Below the pieces are notes generated by a model. The model did no database searches. It was given only the letters and a program-made list of their open reading frames with translations, and was not told where the DNA came from. 64,000 nucleotides of DNA, from positions 10,139,546-10,203,545 of the forward strand of contig CM028334.1 in the NCBI GenBank assembly GCA_016647705.1, read 5' to 3'. Of the stretch, positions 1 to 12,185 are shown one piece after another; within the stretch, counting starts at the first letter, position 1, and each line of letters opens with the position of its first letter. A program made the position numbers and the translations under genes. This DNA comes from Eucommia ulmoides. Taxonomy: Eukaryota > Streptophyta > Magnoliopsida > Garryales > Eucommiaceae.

Positions 1-100
1 ACTCTGGGAGGAGAACAGAATCAAGTTTTTTTTTTTTTGTCCCCATTTTTCTGTTTCTTGGAACAGAAACAGATTTTTGGGAACGAACGGGGCCTAAGGT
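1..100. repeat. GAACAGAAACAG-type intronic repeat, partial
   Basis: This segment carries the self-complementary words GGAACAGAAACAG and TTTCTGTTTCTTGG around a T-run. It lies in the RPE intron that enters from the left edge. It is the first of many copies of a short AT-rich, MITE-like family that recurs in introns across the window. Confidence 0.5.
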
Positions 101-179
101 TCTTTGTCTTCCATATGATATCAATACTTGCATTTAATTTTAAGATTTTTTTTTTTTGTTTTTTTTGATCTCTGTATAG

Positions 180-2148
180 GTAAAAGCAGTGGAGGTAGCT
201 GGTTGTGATTGGATTCACGTTGATGTAATGGATGGCCGTTTTGTTCCAAACATAACAATTGGTCCTCTTGTGGTTGATGCCTTGCGCCCCGTGACAGACC
301 TTCCATTGGACGTGCATTTGGTAAATTTTTTATTCTTCTATCTTAAAAATAAACCTGAAAATATAAAGGACACTTGTTTGCTAATTTGAATTGAAAGTGT
401 GGCAGATGATTGTGGAACCTGAGCAGCGGGTGCCTGATTTTATCAAGGCCGGAGCCGACATTGTCAGTGTCCACTGCGAACAATCATCCACCATCCATTT
501 GCATCGTACAGTCAACCAAGTAAGACATTTTCTTGACATTCGTTTATTTTTCCTTTTGTTGATCCATCTGGGTAAGATGGTTAAACGGTGATTGGTTGAT
601 CAATTCTGTAGTAAACTTAAGAGTTTTATGTTTCTTGGTCAGTTGGTCTCAATGTCCACGGCACTACAAAAGATTTGACTTTTTCTACTTTATATATCCA
701 TATTTAATATAGTTCTATTAGGTGCTGTTTGTTTAATCTTTATTTTCCCAGAAATTTGTTCAGAAAAGAGCGGAAACAGAATTTTTTGTTCGCATATTTA
801 TGTTTCTGTTCCCAATTTCCTGTGAACGGAAAAAAAAAATCACCTTAATAAATGCCCTCTGACTGATTTTCCCATTTGATATGTAAAAAAACTTTTCTCA
901 TGATCCAGATCAAAAGTTTGGGAGCAAAGGCTGGAGTTGTTCTCAACCCTGCTACCTCACTAAGTGCAATCGAGTATGTCCTCGACGGTAAAAATTCTCT
1001 CTTTTTCTGTAGAGTAGTTTGTGCTTTCTTTGACTTCTTTGAATTCTGATTTTTTTAGGAGTGTTATTTGAGATTACTTTTTCCTGATGATTAAAATGAA
1101 ATATTTAAGACGATCTTGTTTGTTTGTTATCAGTGGTTGATCTGGTACTGATTATGTCTGTAAACCCTGGATTTGGTGGCCAGAGCTTTATTGAAAGCCA
1201 AGTTAGGAAAATCTTGGATTTGAGAAGAATGTGTGTGGAAAAGGTATTTCATACTGTTTTTGTTTTCCAGATTTCTGTGTCTGTTTTATGGCAACAGAAA
1301 CAGAAATGTGGGAACAGTTATGCTCTGTTCCCAGAAATATGGGAACAGATTTTTTCATTTGTCCCGTATATCAGTTTCAAACAAAAACAAGAAACAATGC
1401 TACCTAAGCATCTGTTTATAGAATCTAGAAATCGATTCAGTTTTTATTGTATGTCTATTTTGCAGGGAGTGAACCCATGGATTGAGGTTGATGGAGGAGT
1501 TGGTCCCAAAAATGCATATAAGGTGGCTTGCTCTCTTCTTCTCTTCGCGCTCTTTTTTATTTTTATTTATTTTTATAAGAACCCTCAAAACTCGGAGATT
1601 GTTAGGCCCTGTCTGTTTAGTGTTTCTGTTCTCATATTTTTGTTTCCATTCTCAATTTTCTCAGAACAAAAGAAATATGCTTCTGCTCTGCTGCCAGATT
1701 TTTAGAACAACTTTGAATAAAACTATTCGGTGATTTCTGTTCCTGTTCCAAAAATTCCTGGAACAGAAACAGAAATCTCGACACAGAAAAATTGTTTTTC
1801 TGTATTCTGCAATACACAATGGATAATGCTTAAAAATGACTGTTTTTTTTTGGGGGGGGGGGGGGTGGCGAAAAGCAAAATGAGATGATTTATATGGCAA
1901 TTTTAAATGTAATGTGGCAGGTCATTGAGGCCGGAGCAAACGCTTTGGTTGCCGGATCAGCTGTTTTCAGAGCTCCAAATTACGCCGAAGGCATGTTATT
2001 ATTATTGAAAAGAAGAAAAAAATATATATATATCTAAGTCCTGAAGAGAAATAAAATCGTTTTTTTTTTTATTTATTTTTTTAATGCTGAATTTGCAGCC
2101 ATTAAAGGAATTAAAGCCAGCAAAAGGCCGGTAGCAGTTGCGGCCTAA
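180..2148 (+). CDS. RPE: Ribulose-phosphate 3-epimerase, 3' part (7 exons)
   Basis: This enzyme interconverts ribulose-5-phosphate and xylulose-5-phosphate in the Calvin and pentose phosphate cycles. Plastid location is inferred from family knowledge; the N-terminus and any transit peptide lie left of the window. Exons read as 180-320, 406-519, 909-987, 1134-1243, 1466-1522, 1921-1990 and 2099-2148, and they join in one frame. Visible family motifs are [12 protein letters not shown] (metal-binding His and Asp), SVHCE (second His), [10 protein letters not shown] (phosphate-binding loop) and EVDGGVG (catalytic Asp). The C-terminus ends [16 protein letters not shown] and TAA. All ligands of the TIM-barrel active site on the visible part are present, so the gene looks functional. 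The intron between exons 6 and 7 starts with GC instead of GT. Three introns carry the GAACAGAAACAG repeat. Confidence 0.95.
725..850. repeat. MITE-like repeat in RPE intron
   Basis: Starts GGTGCTGTTTGTTTA and ends with sequence whose complement reads GGGCATTTATTAAGG, giving imperfect terminal inverted repeats. The interior holds GGAAACAGAAT and TTTCTGTTCCC. It is a short non-coding member of the window-wide family. Confidence 0.5.
1245..1400. repeat. GAACAGAAACAG-type repeat in RPE intron
   Basis: Repeated TTTCTGTGTCTG, GGCAACAGAAACAGAAAT and TTCCCAGAAATATGGGAAC words, the last nearly palindromic. The open reading frames across it are low-complexity shadows. Confidence 0.45.
1605..1810. repeat. 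GAACAGAAACAG-type repeat in RPE intron
   Basis: Begins GGCCCTGTCTGTTTAGTG and holds TTCTGTTCCTGTTCC followed by GGAACAGAAACAGAAAT. It has the same architecture as the copies at 52240 and 30497. A G-run of about 14 follows at 1853-1866. Confidence 0.5.
1991..2098 (+). other. GC-AG intron of RPE
   Basis: The exon ends GCCGAAG and the intron starts GCATGT. The acceptor is TTTGCAG. Splicing here keeps [13 protein letters not shown] in frame. The nearest GT (CAT|GTTATT) would give a stop codon soon after the join, so the minor GC donor is the supported one. Confidence 0.8.
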
Positions 2149-2441
2149 ACCATATGGCGAAGCAAGTTGTGAGTTTATACAGTGGCGGTAATTGTTTTTC
2201 GCCCTTTTTATAGATGAATTTTTAATAAGAAAGATATGTGTGGTGTATCATATTTCGCATAGGAGTATAATGCGATTCGAACTCATTTGCTGCAACTTTT
2301 TGCCTGTAAAAAGCCATTCTCTCCATCAGCATATTGTTCATTAAGTGGTTTTTTTTCAGATGTAATTTTTCCAAGTATTACTCATTCTTTTCTACCTAAT
2401 AGTTGAGCCTATCTTAGTCTGTTTTTTGTTTTTGTTTTCCT

Positions 2442-2476
<35 letters not shown>

Positions 2477-3143
2477 TTTTCTCTATAAGGGTATAATGGT
2501 ATTTTTTATTTATTTATTTTTTCTATAAGGGTATAATGGTATTTTAATCTATTATGTAACACGCGTTTAGGAAAGTGTGTATTTCCGAAGTAAAGGGACT
2601 AAAATGAAAATATACACATAATATGAACTAGTAATTGATGAAGAAAAAGTATGTTAAATATCCAAATTGAAGCTCTTCACTGCCTGTTGTACCCCGAATA
2701 GAATGTTGATTAGATGAATCTTGATTATCCAAGAAGTGTTAATTTGGTTAACAAGGAGAGGTGTCTCATATTCTTGTCAGCTAGGGCTCGACTCTCTTGA
2801 GAAACACTTGAGAAATTAAATTTTGAATTTAATCATAAATGCACCAGGCCAATGTGGGTGTGTGCGCCTTTAAGATCATTCGTGAAGGTGATTAATCGAG
2901 ATTCATGTTAGCTGGTGAAAAAATTCTCAAGTTCTAACCTCTTTACCATAATTTGGGTTAACTACATCTATGGTCCCTATAGTTTGGGTATATAGTGTCA
3001 TTTTTGCATTCTGGATGTTTTAAAAATTTCGACCAACTCCAACTCAAAGTTGTGAAATTGTTTCAATTTCGTCCAGCTTTTGGCATTGTTTAGAACAAGA
3101 TTTGTGCTTCAGACATTCTATTCTGGCAGCAAAAACAGCGTAT
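2149..3143. other. RPE 3' flank, no gene seen
   Basis: AT-rich DNA after the RPE stop. It contains a long T-run (about 2451-2480) and a 23 bp direct repeat, beginning CTATAAGGGTATAATGG, at 2483-2505 and 2523-2545. The first few hundred bases probably include the RPE 3' UTR. I see no coding potential. Confidence 0.5.
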
Positions 3144-3383
3144 TTAGACTAGAGTAGTTTGATTCACAACAGGCAATTTTTCGACCTCAAAGAACAATTT
3201 GCTGGCCTCCTCGAAAAGACCCATTTCGGATAATGCAATTAGTAAAACTCCAAACACGTTCTTATCGAATTTGGAGTCAAGTGATCGGTTAAGTGCATCG
3301 AAAACAGTCGAACATGTCTGAATTGGGATGCGACTTTCTCCCAGAGTTTGGGTGAAGTCTTTTATCAAACATCTGGCACGCAT
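3144..3383 (-). pseudogene. Pentatricopeptide-repeat protein fragment
   Basis: An 80-codon open stretch on the minus strand reads like an internal part of a plant PPR protein. It includes IPIQTCSTVFDALNRSLDSK and then NVFGVLLIALSEMGLFEEAS, with the helix-turn-helix spacing of a PPR unit. It ends in a stop immediately after VVNQTTLV. Upstream (3384-3550) a small amount of similar-looking sequence continues with stops and frame changes. No second repeat unit can be followed, so this is a relic, not a gene. PPR proteins act in organelle RNA processing; no function is claimed here. Confidence 0.65.
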
Positions 3384-3549
3384 GTGAAGAAATGAATGAT
3401 TGCTTCGTCGAGGCTATTGAATCAGGGTACATTGTTGTCGGTCGGATTAGGAGCTAAAGTTGCTGAAGGCGGTGGGCGGGGTTACTGATACTGAGGTCCA
3501 CTCGTCGACGTGAGAATCAAGACTAGAAATGAAATTGCCGCCATGGGGC

Positions 3550-4038
3550 TAATACTTGATTTTTGTGAGTGGAATAATGTGGAGGAGGAAGCAACGAATA
3601 AATCTTCTGTCTTGGTGTTTGTGGTTTCCTCATTTGGATTGCTTTCATTAGAAGTTAGATATACATATCCATGAACAATTCATGCTCCTAAACTATATGT
3701 ACCACCCAGTTTTGGTCATGACGTACAAAAATTGATTTAAACTCCATATTTATTATCATGATCTCATTAAATAAAGAATGTTAAAAGTATTTGATAGGAG
3801 AAAATTCATTAATTAGTCTTCATTTTCTATCAAAAATGCTATGTCATTGTCAACCCGACGCCTTTCAGATGCCAAGACGCCCTACTGACCCAGAGTTCTT
3901 TTGAAAGGTGATTCTTGATCGATGATGATTAGTCATGGGATCCAAAGCCTAGCTTTTTTATTTTGGTCAAATTCGGATTTCGTTTTTGTTGAAACAAATG
4001 AATTTTAATTTAATTTTTAGAATAGAAAGTGCCAAATG
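3550..4038. other. Intergenic, nothing recognised
   Basis: AT-rich DNA with no gene, RNA or clear repeat that I can support. Confidence 0.4.
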
Positions 4039-5019
4039 TGTCAAATTGATTTTTTCCCTCAAATCCTTTTGTCCCACATTGATTGGGAGATATGAAATTA
4101 AAGTGGATATCTAGGGGTATGTGAGACACTTGGGGTGTGCCCCAAGGGATACCCACATTTTGTGGAGGGGAGATGAGTTACATCCCTATTGGTTTACCAC
4201 ACACGAGCGCCACCGTCCGGCCATGCCGAGTCGAGTCGCACGTGTGATGAGGTGGCACTTATTTATTTTTTAGAAAAAATTTGTTTAAAAATATTTTTTT
4301 AAAAAAAAAACAGTTTAATTAAAAAATTAAAAAAAAACTGTCCGTTTGAAGAAAAAAAAAAAATTGAACCGTTTAAAATAAAAAAATAAAAAAAAAACGT
4401 TTCAGTTAATAAAAAAAACGTTTTAACGTTTTTAAAACTGTTAAACGTTTAAATAAGAATTAATTATTTAAAAACGTTCTTTTTTTTCTTAATTTCGGTT
4501 TTAATTTTTTGGAACGTTTTTTTTTTCTCTCCTCCTATAAATACAAGTTTTTTTTTCTCATTTTGAATAACGAAAACAGTGTTTCTGCTTCTGATCTGTT
4601 TCTGTTTCTGCACTGTTTCTGTTTCTGCTTCTGGTCTGTTTCTGCTTTTGATCTGTTTCTGTTTCTGCACTGTTTCTGTTTCTGAAACTGTTCTAAAACA
4701 GTTTCGGTTTTCACTGTTTTGTTCTTCCTGAATTGTTCCGATCTGTTCCGGTACTGTTTCTTAAGTTCGATTTTGGTTTCCGAGCAGTTTGTTCGTTTTG
4801 CGAACAGTGTGTGGGGGTGTTTGGTTTTCGGGACTTCTACAGTGCAAAGAATGTCTTAGACAGAGAAGAATTCTGGGCTGTTTTATCTTGGGGACGACGG
4901 GGCTGATACACTGTTTGCACGTTCTTGGGCAGACCCGCGAAACGTCTTAAAGAGAGCGACCTAGTCCGCGATTCATCCCAAGAAATTTTGATAAACTCGT
5001 TCTTTATTTATTTTCTGCA
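4039..5019 (+). mobile_element. Solo LTR, probably Copia-type (copy A)
   Basis: About 980 bp starting TGTCAAATT and ending TTTTCTGCA. It carries a TATA-like TATAAATA box near 4539, then an AGAGAGCGACCTAG block near the 3' end. A second copy lies at 27391-28191 in the opposite orientation and shares GTGTGATGAGGTG, the TATAAATA box, CTGTTTTATC and AACGTCTTAAAGAGAGCGAC in the same order. No primer-binding site or coding region follows the 3' end, so it is a solo LTR or a truncated end. No clean target duplication is visible. Assignment to Copia is by general look only. Confidence 0.55.
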
Positions 5020-5626
5020 ACAACAGTTTTGCATCTACTGACCTCTCACTTCGTTTTATTTTTCTTTTTTATCGTCGCTTGATTAAAGAAATCAGATCGA
5101 CACGGCTTTCCTAGATACCCTAGATCTTGAATTGCACTTTCTCACGGGTTCACTGCATAAGATCAAATGTCAAATTTCTTAATATAATTTCTTAAGTACT
5201 CTAATTGAGGGGTTTTTAATTGTTTCTCTAGGACTATATAATAGAAATAAAATGCTTGAAGTAATATTAGAGGATTTTTTTATTTTTTTTTTAAAGATTA
5301 AGTTAGAAGAGGAGAGAGTTGAATTTTAGACCTTCTGGTGAACTACTATCCAATAGGTTACAAATAAAAATAACTTGTAAAAATATAAATTTATTTAAAT
5401 AATGATATTTGAAAAATTACTTAATCAATTCCATCAATAAATTCAAAATTTAAATTTTAAAACTTAAATTTAGTATTTATCAATTTTATATTTTCAGTTT
5501 CTCTCATTTGGCACGTTTCCTGGAGCACTGGGAACTCGATATTCTCCAAATCACCGCCAATCCAAAATCTCTGCTTCGAAGCAACCCAAATTCCCCTACA
5601 GGCTACTGTTTTATCCGATCCCTCTG

Positions 5627-5640
5627 AATATATATACGTG
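5627..5640 (+). promoter_or_regulatory. TATA-like element of NEN copy 1
   Basis: ATATATATAC lies about 115 bp upstream of the start codon. The equivalent ATATATAAAC is kept at the same distance in the second NEN copy (about 24768-24778). Conservation between duplicates is the only support. Confidence 0.35.
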
Positions 5641-5745
5641 AGATAGTAAATTCGTAGATGTCGCTGATTTCTGATTGACGGATTGAATTCGCCTCGAAGT
5701 TTGGATTTTCCAGCATCAATTCAGAGTAGTTTCCAACACATTCCG

Positions 5746-8700
5746 ATGGTGTCGAGCTGCGACCGGTCGGAGTTAGCGTTCTTCGACTTGGAGACGACGA
5801 TTCCGACCCGGCGTGGCCAGGGTTATGCCATATTGGAATTTGGATCCATCCTCGTCTGCCCGAAGAAACTAATCGAATTGGATAGCTACTCCACCCTCGT
5901 CCGACCTGCCGACCTTTCCCTCATCTCCTCCCAGTCCGTCCGCTGCAACGGCATTACCAGAGACGACGTTGTTTCCTTCCCTACCTTCGCCGAAATCGCC
6001 GACAGGGTTTACGATCTCCTCCACGGTCTCCATTCTCTTCTTTCTATATCTATTTATTCATATTATCTTTAGGTTTCTGTTGATTTATGTGAACTGATTT
6101 TTGTGTTACGGGCTTCTTGATGTAGGGAGGATTTGGGCGGGTCATAATATATTGAGGTTCGATTGTCCACGAATCAGGGAGGCGTTTGCAGAAATCAATA
6201 GGCCGGCGCCGGAGCCCAAAGGAACCATTGATTCATTGGCTCTTTTGACGCAAAGGTTTGGAAGGAGAGCTGGTGATTTGAAGGTAAAATCTTTCCATCT
6301 CGCAGATGATAGATGTTTCTATTTTATTTTATTTTTTGTTTTATTTTTATTTTTGTTTTATTTTTATTTTTTTGGAAAACTAGCTCAATAGTAGTTGAAC
6401 ACTGATGAGAAGTAAGGAAATTTTCTGTTTTTTTTTTTAGGGTATGTTGAAAAGAAATCGTCCGTAAACCGAGGTGGCATTTGATTAACGTTTTGCTTTT
6501 CTATTTTTACTCCAAATAAAATGGGATGAGAATTATGTTTCCGTTGTAGAGTATTCTGAGAATGAGATGATAATTTTGTTTTCGTTCGAGAACATAATTG
6601 CGTTTGGTAACGATAATTTTTCGTAAAATGTTTTTATAATTTCTAAAAACAAAAAAAAAAAAAATGTGTTTGCTTGCAACTAAGTTTGGATTGTTTATAT
6701 ATATGTGTGTGCATATGTGTGTGAGAGAGAGAGAGAGGAGATGAGAGAAGAAGATGAAGATGTGCATATGGATCAACGTGGGTGGTGGCTGGCGAATGGT
6801 GGTTCTTAACAATTTTTTGTTTCTCAAATTCTAAGGAATTTTGGAAGTACTTGAAAATTTTTGAGAATATTTTGAAACAGAAACATGTTTACCAAATACG
6901 TTTCTATAAATTACTCCCAAAATTTTTGGAGCAAGAACAAAAATTAGGGAGCGGAAACACTAAAGAAATGGGCCTAAGGCTCTCTTTGGTAACATTTGAA
7001 GTACTTCGAAAATAAAAAAGTTAATTTGATAAAAAAAAAATACTTTTATTTAAAGGCAAAAGTAAAAACTAATTTATTTTTTTTGATAGTTTAGAGATAA
7101 TATCTTAATATCATTCCTATAAAGGACCTCTTAATTCAAAAAAACTAATGGATGATTGGAAAAAAAAAATTGAGTGGAGAGGTAGTAGTTCATTGATCTT
7201 TAACGATCTCTTATAATATAACTATTGAAAAAACGAAAAACATGTTTGCTACTTAAATTCATGTAGTTACTTTTTGATTTTATAAAAATATATTATTTTT
7301 TTGGTGCAAAACAAACTATTTTTAAAAATAAGAATATTTTTTTGCTTAAAAGCAAAAAAGTAATTCCAAAAAAATACCAAACATTGCCTACGGTATTGTT
7401 TGGAAACATGGAATCAAAGTTTTGGAATTCCAATTAGGCTCCAATTTATGCAACCAAACAATGCTTAACAATGTTTGTATGTTCGAGCATCTGTATCGTT
7501 GTTATCATTGTTATAATTTGTATATTTCATACACAGCTTCTTCAAGGTGTCAATTTACCTCTTTGATTCAACCGTTTGGAGAGCTCAAATTGATGTTTTT
7601 AAGTTCAAAATCACTTCTTTTTGGGTACTCCGAGTTCTTGGTTATGGAGTTGCATTATAAATTTATTGAATTAAATTACGTGCTAAAATTTACTTGGTTG
7701 TTGGCTGATGAAAACCATAATTGCCTTTGTAGATGGCCACTCTTGCGACGTACTTTGGGCTTGGGCAACAAACGCATAGGTATACGCTTTTCTACCCTTT
7801 CATGACAATACTACTTTGTGGCCAAGATAAGAAAATGTAGGGTTCATAGCCGGGTTGAGAAGGGGTGGGGGTGGGGGGGGGCACATGTCCTCTATGTACA
7901 TATGCTTGCTTTGCCCCGAGGTTTCTTATAAAGGAGAAGCGAACACCCTATATATATATGTATGTATGTATGTGTGTGTGTATATATATGTGTGTGTGTG
8001 TGTGTGTGTATATATATGTATATGTATATATGTGGGTGTGTATATATACATTTTCTAATGCCTGCATTTCTCTCTTGAATAACAAAATGAAGTAGCCGTT
8101 GTAAGTGCCCAATTTGTATCTGATAATGGTCTCTATATTAGGCTTATGCTGGGGAAGAAATTTTGAATCTGGCATTTAATGTTTGACTTCTATCTTTCGT
8201 TCTTTGACAATTTTCAGGAGTTTAGATGATGTTCGGATGAATCTTGAAGTTCTAAAGTACTGTGCAACAGTTCTCTTCTTGGTAATTTTCTTTAATCTAA
8301 GGGTGTGTTTGAGTGAAGGATTTGATTTTAACAAGTGATTTTTTAAATTCATTAATTAAAATTCCTTGTTTGGCTAGAATCTTAAATTTGTAAGATCTTT
8401 GGACTTTCGAAATGATATCTCCAAATACCTCCTAAAAAGTCTTCATCTTCTTCTCCCTTATTTTTAAAAAAAAAACAATCCTTCCGAATGAGGCTTCAAG
8501 GTGAAATTACATCAATAAATTTTCGATTTCAAAAAATATATACACAAAACAAGGAATTTGCAAATAATGGGAATTTATTATTTTAAAATTCAAATTTTTA
8601 AAAAATCCCATTATTTCTGAATTTTCTTTTATCCAAACGTACTCTAAATTCAGAATCCCTGGTTTTTGAATTCTCCCTCTTCCTATAGGAGTCGAGCCTT

Positions 8701-10287
8701 CCGGACACATATTCAGTTGGCAGTTTGGTTTCTCAAAATACTGCTACCAGAAACCGCGACAATGATACAACTCCCCAAATTCACATTGGAGAAGATAATC
8801 ATCAGATAGCATCGCTAATGACTACTACTTCGATGCAAGAAATTCCATATCTAGTTGAATCCCATACTGCTAGATTAGACCCTTTCAATATGCAGGAACT
8901 CAGTGATCATATGGAAGAAGGAGAACAAGAACGAGAAGAAGAAGAAGAAGAAGAACAGGAAAATAGGTTAGATTTTCTGAACTCCACAGATTTTGTGGAC
9001 ACTGATGAAGTTTCTATGGCTTGTATATCTGTTGTTCTTGCCCCGTTCTATCGTGGGTCCCAAAGAATACGAGTTTTGCACAAAGGTGCTGTCTTTCAGC
9101 TTTGTTGCAGTCGTTTGAAAGTGAGGTTTGGATTGAGTACGAGGTTTGTAGATTATGCGGGTAGGCCGAGGTTGAGCTTTGTGGTGGAAGCATCTCCGGA
9201 GTTGTGTCGGGTTTTGGATGCTTGTGATGATCTTGTTAATAGGTTTTCCATGGAGTCTGGTTGTAGTAGCAGCTCTGAGTGGAGGCCCATTGTCAGCAGA
9301 AAATCCGGGTTTCTTAATTCCTCTACAGTCCGACTTCAGTAAGTTTTTCTCTATCAGAAAAATGGTATGGTCTTTAGGTAGTGTTTGTTTCGTGTTTCGG
9401 TCCCCAAAAAACTGGGGGAAAAAGAGAACAGAAATCTCCGGACAATAAATAAAGTATTCTTATTATTTTTTTAAATGTGGGGGGAAAAGGGGCTTCTGTT
9501 TTGTTTGCGGAAAATTATTTTAAAAATTTGGGAACAGAACACGAGCAGATTTGGTTTGTTATTAGATTTTTGTTTCTGTTCCAAGTTTTATGAAACAAAA
9601 AAAAAAAATCTGTTCGAAAAAAAAATGTTTTAATAATCTGGGGAACAAAACATAAACACTTTTTTTTATTACATATCTGTTACCTTTCATGACATAAGAT
9701 GTTGAGTCGGAATATTGTTCTCGCTAAAAATAGAAATATTCGGGCAGGGGGGGGGGGGGAGAATAATCTCTTTCTTTTCCCAAGAAATGTTCTAAGAATC
9801 TGGGAACAAAACTAAAACATTATTTTTTATTCCCATATTTATATATCTGCTCAAAGTGTTCTAAGAACAGAAACCCCAACAAAAAAATACGACCATATAG
9901 GCCATTATACGTTGAGTTGAAATATTGTTCTTGTATGAAATGGCAATAAAATTTCACCTTCCATTTCCAGTCTACGTTTTAGAATTTCTTAAGAATTAAT
10001 ACATGAAAAAACTCCATTGCTGCTGCTAATCAAGCTTGTTTTTGTTCTTTTGCAGTTTGCCAACTATATCAGATGGAAACGTTCCCAGATTGATTACAGA
10101 AATCTACCAGAAAAAATCGTCCACCACCCGAAAACTTGAATTCAGCAGTTTTGATGTTGAACAACTCAATGGATTGTTCCTTCCTGGGACTTGTTTGGAT
10201 GCCTACTTCTCTTTGGATACCTATGATTATCAGCAGAATGCTGGTATTCGTTTAGTCGCCAAAAAATTAATCTTACGATCCAGCTGA
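5746..10287 (+). CDS. NEN-family DEDDh exonuclease (copy 1, intact)
   Basis: A predicted 476-residue protein of the plant NEN family (NAC45/86-dependent exonuclease-domain proteins, known in Arabidopsis for nuclear degradation in sieve elements). Exons are 5746-6025, 6126-6283, 7733-7779, 8218-8281, 8689-9338 and 10056-10287; they sum to 477 codons in one frame. DnaQ-like motifs are visible: FDLETT (Exo I, Asp and Glu), GHNILRFD (Exo II) and HRSLDDVRMN (Exo III, His plus Asp of DEDDh). An acidic linker of Glu residues follows near residues 255-270. A conserved C-terminal domain then begins near MACISVVLAPFYRG and ends near GIRLVAKKLILRSS. The start was chosen at MVSSCDRSELAFF because the upstream in-frame stretch lacks ATG. 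The next large gene-like segment, at 24.9 kb, is its duplicate. Which Arabidopsis paralogue (NEN1-4) it matches best cannot be settled here. Confidence 0.9.
6465..6985. repeat. MITE-like repeat in NEN copy 1 intron
   Basis: Begins GGTGGCATTTGATTAACG and ends near GGAAACACTAAAG. It contains a GA-rich microsatellite (6720-6760) and has a matching diverged copy at about 26395-26885 in NEN copy 2, so it predates the gene duplication. Confidence 0.5.
7950..8052. repeat. TATG/GT microsatellite
   Basis: Alternating TATATATG, TATG and GT tracts in intron 3 of the NEN gene (the last before the Exo III exon). The corresponding site in copy 2 (28853-28875) is much shorter, so it has expanded or contracted since the duplication. 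Confidence 0.8.
9375..9890. repeat. MITE-like repeat in NEN copy 1 last intron
   Basis: Starts TAGGTAGTGTTTGTTTCG and holds several GGGAACAGAAC and TTTCTGTTCC words plus a G-run at 9748-9759. The orthologous insertion is at 30497-31150 in copy 2, so it predates the duplication. Confidence 0.55.
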
Positions 10288-11319
10288 ATAGATTATTTAT
10301 TCAAAATTTATGTAATTCTAAATTGGATTTTAATTTAGAAATTTGTTTTTAAAGTAGTGAACATGTTCATGGTTGGTTATAGGAATTCAATTGTTCGTTA
10401 TGAATGTTGTATAAATCGTGTTTAAAAGTGAAGCTGGCATATTTCTTTATTATTTTTCTGCAAAATTCTTTGATTACCAAAAGGTCTGCTTGGTTTGGAA
10501 TTCGATAATATATATATATTTTTTTTAAGAAACAGAATTTCTGAGTATTAGTTTCAAGATAATTTTTTTTTTTTTTTTAAGAGATTTTTGTTTCTGCTCT
10601 CATAAAATTTGGAAAGTAAAACAAAATTTGATGCTTTGTTCCTAGAAATTTGTTCCTGAACAAAATATTAGTATTTTTTTCGGTTCCTATATTTTCGCTT
10701 CTATTATCGTTTCTTTGGCATCTTAGCAGTTAATATTAGTGTTTCTATTTTCGAAAAACTTAGATTGGAAACATAAATATGTGAACAAGTCTGTTCTATT
10801 CGTTTAAAATTTTGGGAGCAAATAGAATTTTAAGAACAAAAATACTAAACAAATAGAGATAACATTTTCGACTAAAAATAGTTTTCAGAAATTTTGGAAG
10901 TCTCAAAAAAGTTATTTGCAGTTTATTACTGTTTGTCCTGTTATTGTTTTCGTTCCCAAATTTTTTGAAGTAATTTGAAAATATTTCTTGAATTCTTTAG
11001 AGTTTGACAAAAAAAAAACGTTGATTTCTATTCACTCCTACAAAATTATTTTCATTACCATTTTGCCAGTCATCACCATCCCCCGCCCACCATAGCCCCC
11101 CGCCGGCCACCAAACATTTTTAAAAAAAAAAGATCAAATGTTGCAACCAAGCATGTTTTTTGTTTTTTTGTTCACATAAATTAAAAAGAATCAATTTCAG
11201 GATAATGATCGTTACCAAAACATGTTTATATTTCTAGAATACTCCAGAAGAAAAATAAAATTATCATCTCATCCCAATTTATTAAATGTTGTAACAGAAA
11301 AGCAGAAACACTAAACCAC
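10288..11319. repeat. Duplicated NEN 3' flank
   Basis: Non-coding, AT-rich flank that can be followed in the same order at 31723-32800 after NEN copy 2 (for example GTTTTTAAAG, GGTTGGTTATAGG, AAGTGAAGCTGG). It marks the right limit of the segmental duplication. Confidence 0.75.
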
Positions 11320-11760
11320 TTGGGCCAATCCATGGGCTCTTCTGGATAGGCTTAAGGACAAGGCCCAAAGGCCTAATCACCTCACATGCTCGCTCATTGG
11401 CCACATGCGAGTAGTTACCTTAATTAACCGTGCTCAGAGTCCTAATCCTGCGACGCTAATTGTTGTCTATAAATATCCAAACATTCAATGTCCCAAGTAA
11501 TGCTCAATAACCACCTTGAAGTATAATATAACCTTTCTCCCCTGAGCTCTTACTCTCACTCCGAAGCGACTTAACCAGGCGCATCTCTAGTGAGTCTTTG
11601 TGTAAGTACAAACTTAGAACATCGGCGTGAATTTAGAAAGAATTGACTGTTGACCTTGAGACGCTCAAAGAACTTCGATTTCTGAACTCAGAACCTCCAT
11701 CGCAATAAGAAATTTTCACGTGGACTCTGACTAAGCCAATGTGAGGTATTAACCATTTTT
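11320..11760 (+). mobile_element. LTR fragment, Tat-like
   Basis: It holds a CTATAAATA promoter-like box (about 11467) and CTCTTACTCTCACTCC, both seen in the LTRs at 15479 and 32818. On each side lies a copy of the same short flank (11010-11230 and 11765-11930, both with TTGCAACCAA and CATGTTTTTT), so the fragment appears to sit inside a local duplication. Confidence 0.4.
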
Positions 11761-12019
11761 AGACACTAATAACTCCCACAAAACTATTTCCACTAGCATT
11801 CCGTCGGCCACCATCACCACATCGTCCACCATACATATGAAGCAAAAAAACAAAAGACAATAACAACGAATGTTGCAACCAAACATGTTTTTTATTTCTA
11901 TTCTCATAAGCTAAAAGAAACAATTTGATGACAATAGTCGGATAAGTCCAACCTAGACTGGACCAATGATCCGATGGGGGCAATGAGACTTTAATGGGTT
12001 CTAACCTGCTATTAATACC

Positions 12020-12185
12020 ATCCTCTTTTTTGCACTTTTTTTTCTCTCTCCTCTATCCGCAATCTGCATATGCTTTTTCCAGTATAAAATGATTCAATTA
12101 AAAATATCGACGAATAATATTTGTACTTTTTGCGTTTTCCTTTAAACCCAATAACAAATATAACCAAATAATATAATTTAAATTA
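12020..12185 (+). repeat. Segment also present upstream of TOC1
   Basis: About 150 bp reads closely like 47570-47705, sharing TTTTTGCACTTTTTT, ATAAAATGATTCAATTAAAA and CCAATAACAAATATAACC in the same order and orientation. It does not code for protein. Confidence 0.7.
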
